Shown here: positions 61,201 through 64,000 of the stretch, in pieces
Layout of the letters: every line of letters begins with the position of its first letter
Position numbering within the stretch: the stretch's first letter is position 1
Source: Chaunax sp. Z400
Lineage: Eukaryota > Chordata > Actinopteri > Lophiiformes > Chaunacidae
DNA: 64,000 bases
Direction of reading: 5' to 3'
Assembly: GCA_037577475.1 (NCBI GenBank)
Contig: CM075204.1
Span: forward strand, 2,899,001-2,963,000
Made by a program: the position numbers and the translations under genes
The notes under the pieces: model-generated
The model's database searches: none
What the model saw: the letters and a program-made list of their open reading frames with translations, nothing else
Told to the model about the DNA's origin: nothing

Positions 61201-64000
61201 GTCTTATGTTGTATGTGTTATGTCTTATGTGTTTATGTGTTATGTCGTATGTGTTAATTCTTATGTTGTATGTGTTATGTTTTTTGTTTTATATTTATGT
61301 GTCATATCTTATGTGTTATGTCTTATGTGTAATGTTATATGTGTTATGTCTTATGTTGTTTGTGTTATGTGTTATGTTTTATGTGTTATGTGTTATGTGT
61401 TATGTTTTATGTGTTATGTGTTATGTCGTATTTGTAATGTCGTATGTGTTATGTGTTATGTTTTTTGTTTTATATTTATGTGTTATGTCTTATGTGTTAT
61501 GTTTTATGTGTTATGTGTTATGTTGTATGTGTTATGTCTTATGTTGTATGTGTTAATTTTTATGTTGTGTGTGATGTCTTATGTGTTATGTTTTATGTGT
61601 TATGTCTTATGTTGTATGTGTTATGTCTTATGTTGTATGTGTTATGTCTTATGTTGTGTGTGTTATGTTTTAAGTGTTATGTTTTATGTGTTATGTCTTA
61701 TGTTTTATGTTATGTTGTATGTGCAATGTGTTATGTCTTATGTTTTTTCTTTTGTTTTATGTGTTATGTTGTATGTGTTATGTTTTATGTGTTATGTGTT
61801 ATGTTATATGTGTTATGTCTTGTGTTTTATGTTGTATGTGTTATGTTGTATGTGCAATGTCTTATGTCTTATGTTTTTTCTTTTATGTTTTATGTGTTAT
61901 GTCTTATGTTTTATGTGTTATGTTGTATGTGCAATGTCTTATGTCTTATGTCTTATGTTTTATGTGTTATGTTGTATTTGCAAAGTCTTATGTCTTATGT
62001 TTTTTGTTTTATGTTTTATGTGTTATGTGTATATGTGTTATGTCTTGTCTGTTATGTTGTATGTGTTATGTCTTATGTTGCATGTGTTATGTGTTTAGTT
62101 GTATGTGTTATGTCTTATGTGTTAATTGTTATGTGTTATGACTTGTGTGTTATGTGTTATGTCTTATGTTGTATGTGTTATGTGTTTAGTTGTATGTGTT
62201 TTGTCTTATGTTGTATGTGTTATGTGTTTAGTTGTATGTGTTATGTTTTATGTTGTATGTGTTATGTCTTATGTGTTATGTTTTATTTATTGTGTTATGT
62301 TGTATGTGTTATGTCTTATGTGTTATGTTTTATGTGTTATGTCTTATGTTGTATGTGTTATGTCTTATGTTGTATGTGTTATGTTTTAAGTGTTATGTTT
62401 TATGTGTTATGTCTTATGTTTTATGTTATGTTGTATGTGCAATGTGTTATGTCTTATGTTTTTTCTTTTGTTTTATGTGTTATGGGTTATGTTGTATGTG
62501 TTATGTTTTATGTGTTATGTGTTATGTTATATGTGTTATGTCTTGTGTTTTATGTTGTATGTGTTATGTTGTATGTGCAATGTCTTATGTCTTATGTTTT
62601 TTCTTTTATGTTTTATGTGTTATGTCTTATGTTTTATGTGTTATGTTGTATGTGCAATGTCTTATGTCTTATGTTTTTTGTTTTATGTTTTATGTGTTAT
62701 GTGTATATGTGTTATGTCTTGTCTGTTATGTTGTATGTGTTATGTCTTATGTTGCATGTGTTATGTGTTTAGTTGTATGTGTTATGTCTTATGTGTTAAT
62801 TGTTATGTGTTATGACTTGTGTGTTATGTGTTATGTCTTATGTTGTATGTGTTAATTCTTATGTTGTATGTGTTATGTTTTATGTTGTATGTCTTATGTG
62901 TTAATTCTTATGTTGTATGTTATGTTTTATGTTTTATGTTTGTGTTATATCTTATGTGTTATGTGTTATGTTGTATGTGTTCTGTCTTATGTTGTATGTG
63001 TTATGTTGCATTTGTTGTTTGTTATGTTGTATATGTTATTCCTTATGTGTTATGTTATATGTGTTATGTCTTATGTTGTATGTGTTATGTCTTATGTTGT
63101 ATGTGTTATGTTTTATGTGTTATGTCCTATGTTTTATGTGTTATGTTGTATGTGCAATGTCTTATGTCTTATGTTTTTTGTGTTGAGTTTTATGTGTTAT
63201 GTGTTATGTTGTATGTGTTATATCTTGTATGTTATGTTTTATGTGTTATGTCTTATGTTGTGTGTTCTTCTTATGTGTTATGTTTTATGTGTTATTTGTT
63301 ATGTTGTTTGTGTTATGTCTTATGTGTTATGTTATATGTGTTATGTCTTATGTTGTATGTGTTATGTCTTATGTGTTATGTGTTATGTCGTATGTGTTAA
63401 TTCTTATGTTGTATGTGTTATGTTTTTTGTTTTATATTTATGTGTCATATCTTATGTGTTATGTCTTATATGTAATGTTATATGTGTTATGTCTTATGTT
63501 GTTTGTGTTATGTGTTATGTTTTATGTGTTATGTGTTATGTTTTATGTGTTATGTCGTATTTGTAATGTCGTATGTGTTATGTGTTATGTTTTTTGTTTT
63601 ATATTTATGTGTTATGTCTTATGTGTTATGTTTTATGTGTTATGTGTTATGTTGTATGTGTTATGTCTTATGTTGTATGTGTTAATTTTTATGTTGTGTG
63701 TGATGTCTTATGTGTTATGTTTTATGTGTTATGTCTTATGTTGTATGTGTTATGTCTTATGTTGTATGTGTGATGTCTTATGTGTTATGTTTTATGTGAT
63801 ATGTCTTATGTTGTCTGTGTTGTGTTTTATGTGTTATGTGTTATGTTGTATGTGTTAATTCTTATGTTGTATGTGTTATGTTTTATGTTGTATGTGTTAT
63901 GTCTTATGTGTTATGTTTTATGTATTGTGTTATGTTGTATGTGTTAGGTCTTATGTGTTATGTTGTATGTGTTATGTCTTATGTTGTATGTGTTATGTCT
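46204..64000. repeat. T/G-rich heptamer array (TTATGTN), continues past window end
   Basis: About 17.8 kb of the unit TTATGTG, TTATGTC, TTATGTT and GTATGTG in mixed order, roughly 2500 units. The plus strand is almost all T, G and A, with C mostly at the seventh position. Seven bases are not a multiple of three and the unit contains no stop codon in any plus-strand phase, so long Cys/Val/Tyr/Leu/Met frames arise automatically and are not genes. Rare marker segments (GTGTTTAGTTGTATG, GCATTTGTTGTTTG, GTTTTTTCTTTTATG, TTTTATATTTATGTGTC) recur in shared order. Larger segments of roughly 0.7-2.5 kb have therefore been duplicated, but at uneven spacing. No gene or other feature is seen. Confidence 0.93.
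54345..55880. repeat. 674-bp tandem duplication inside the heptamer array
   Basis: Sequence from about 54345 recurs at an offset of 674 bp with no difference noticed, for about 2.3 copies, then diverges near 55880 (TGTGTTAATTC against TGTGTTATGTG). A related stretch recurs near 57170-58000 and 62030-62850. Confidence 0.75.

Noticed and set aside
46204..64000. Large plus-strand open frames rich in Cys, Val, Tyr, Leu and Met (up to 701 codons)
   Set aside because: A stop-free heptamer yields long frames in all three phases, which overlap heavily here. The seven-residue periodicity follows from the DNA repeat.
46204..64000. Telomeric repeat
   Set aside because: The unit TTATGTN differs from TTAGGG and from other known telomere motifs. 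The array is degenerate and has internal duplications typical of a minisatellite.

Overview
The window is eukaryotic repeat DNA and contains no recognisable host protein-coding gene. A teleost fish is the most likely source. The only real coding sequence belongs to a non-LTR retrotransposon of the CR1/L2/Rex1 group, whose 3' end (CCCAC-T-GTGGG hairpin, AATAAA, ATCTT tail) and protein resemble elements common in fish. The taxonomic call is an inference; no host gene is present to confirm it.

Layout. (1) Positions 1 to about 38130 hold a higher-order tandem array. Its basic monomer is about 35 bp, starting GATC(A/C)ATAGAAATCC and ending GTGAGCAGGT or GTGAGCGAAC. Monomer variants are arranged into blocks of 1.0-2.0 kb, and these into a unit of about 13.23 kb. 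Three copies are visible: A (1-13230), B (13231-26312) and C (26313 to about 38130, incomplete). Each carries one near-full-length LINE at the same place in the satellite with the same ATGAT flanks: 5736-9134, 18897-22216 and 32049-35447. One insertion into the satellite was therefore multiplied as a passenger of the array. The reading frame (endonuclease plus reverse transcriptase, 989 aa) is intact in A and C. In B a 79-bp deletion shifts the frame before the catalytic FSDD motif. (2) Positions 38131-45030 hold the same 35-bp satellite family, more diverged, with no LINE and no 156-bp insert. (3) Positions 45031-45905 are an island of about 875 bp that is not tandemly repeated and holds CRE-like and ETS-like sites. 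(4) Positions 45906-46203 are a last short piece of satellite. (5) From about 46204 to the end of the window runs a very different array of a T/G-rich heptamer (TTATGTN), about 17.8 kb, with its own internal duplications.

How it fits together. The picture is a young, expanding satellite locus. Slippage or unequal exchange at the 35-bp scale, block duplication at the kilobase scale and amplification of the 13-kb unit are all visible, and a LINE travels inside the largest unit. The LINE supplies the only likely promoter and polyadenylation signals in the array. Long open frames on the minus strand of the satellite and on the plus strand of the heptamer array are by-products of repeats lacking stop codons and are not annotated as genes. 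The copies are so similar that the copy number in this assembly should be treated with caution.
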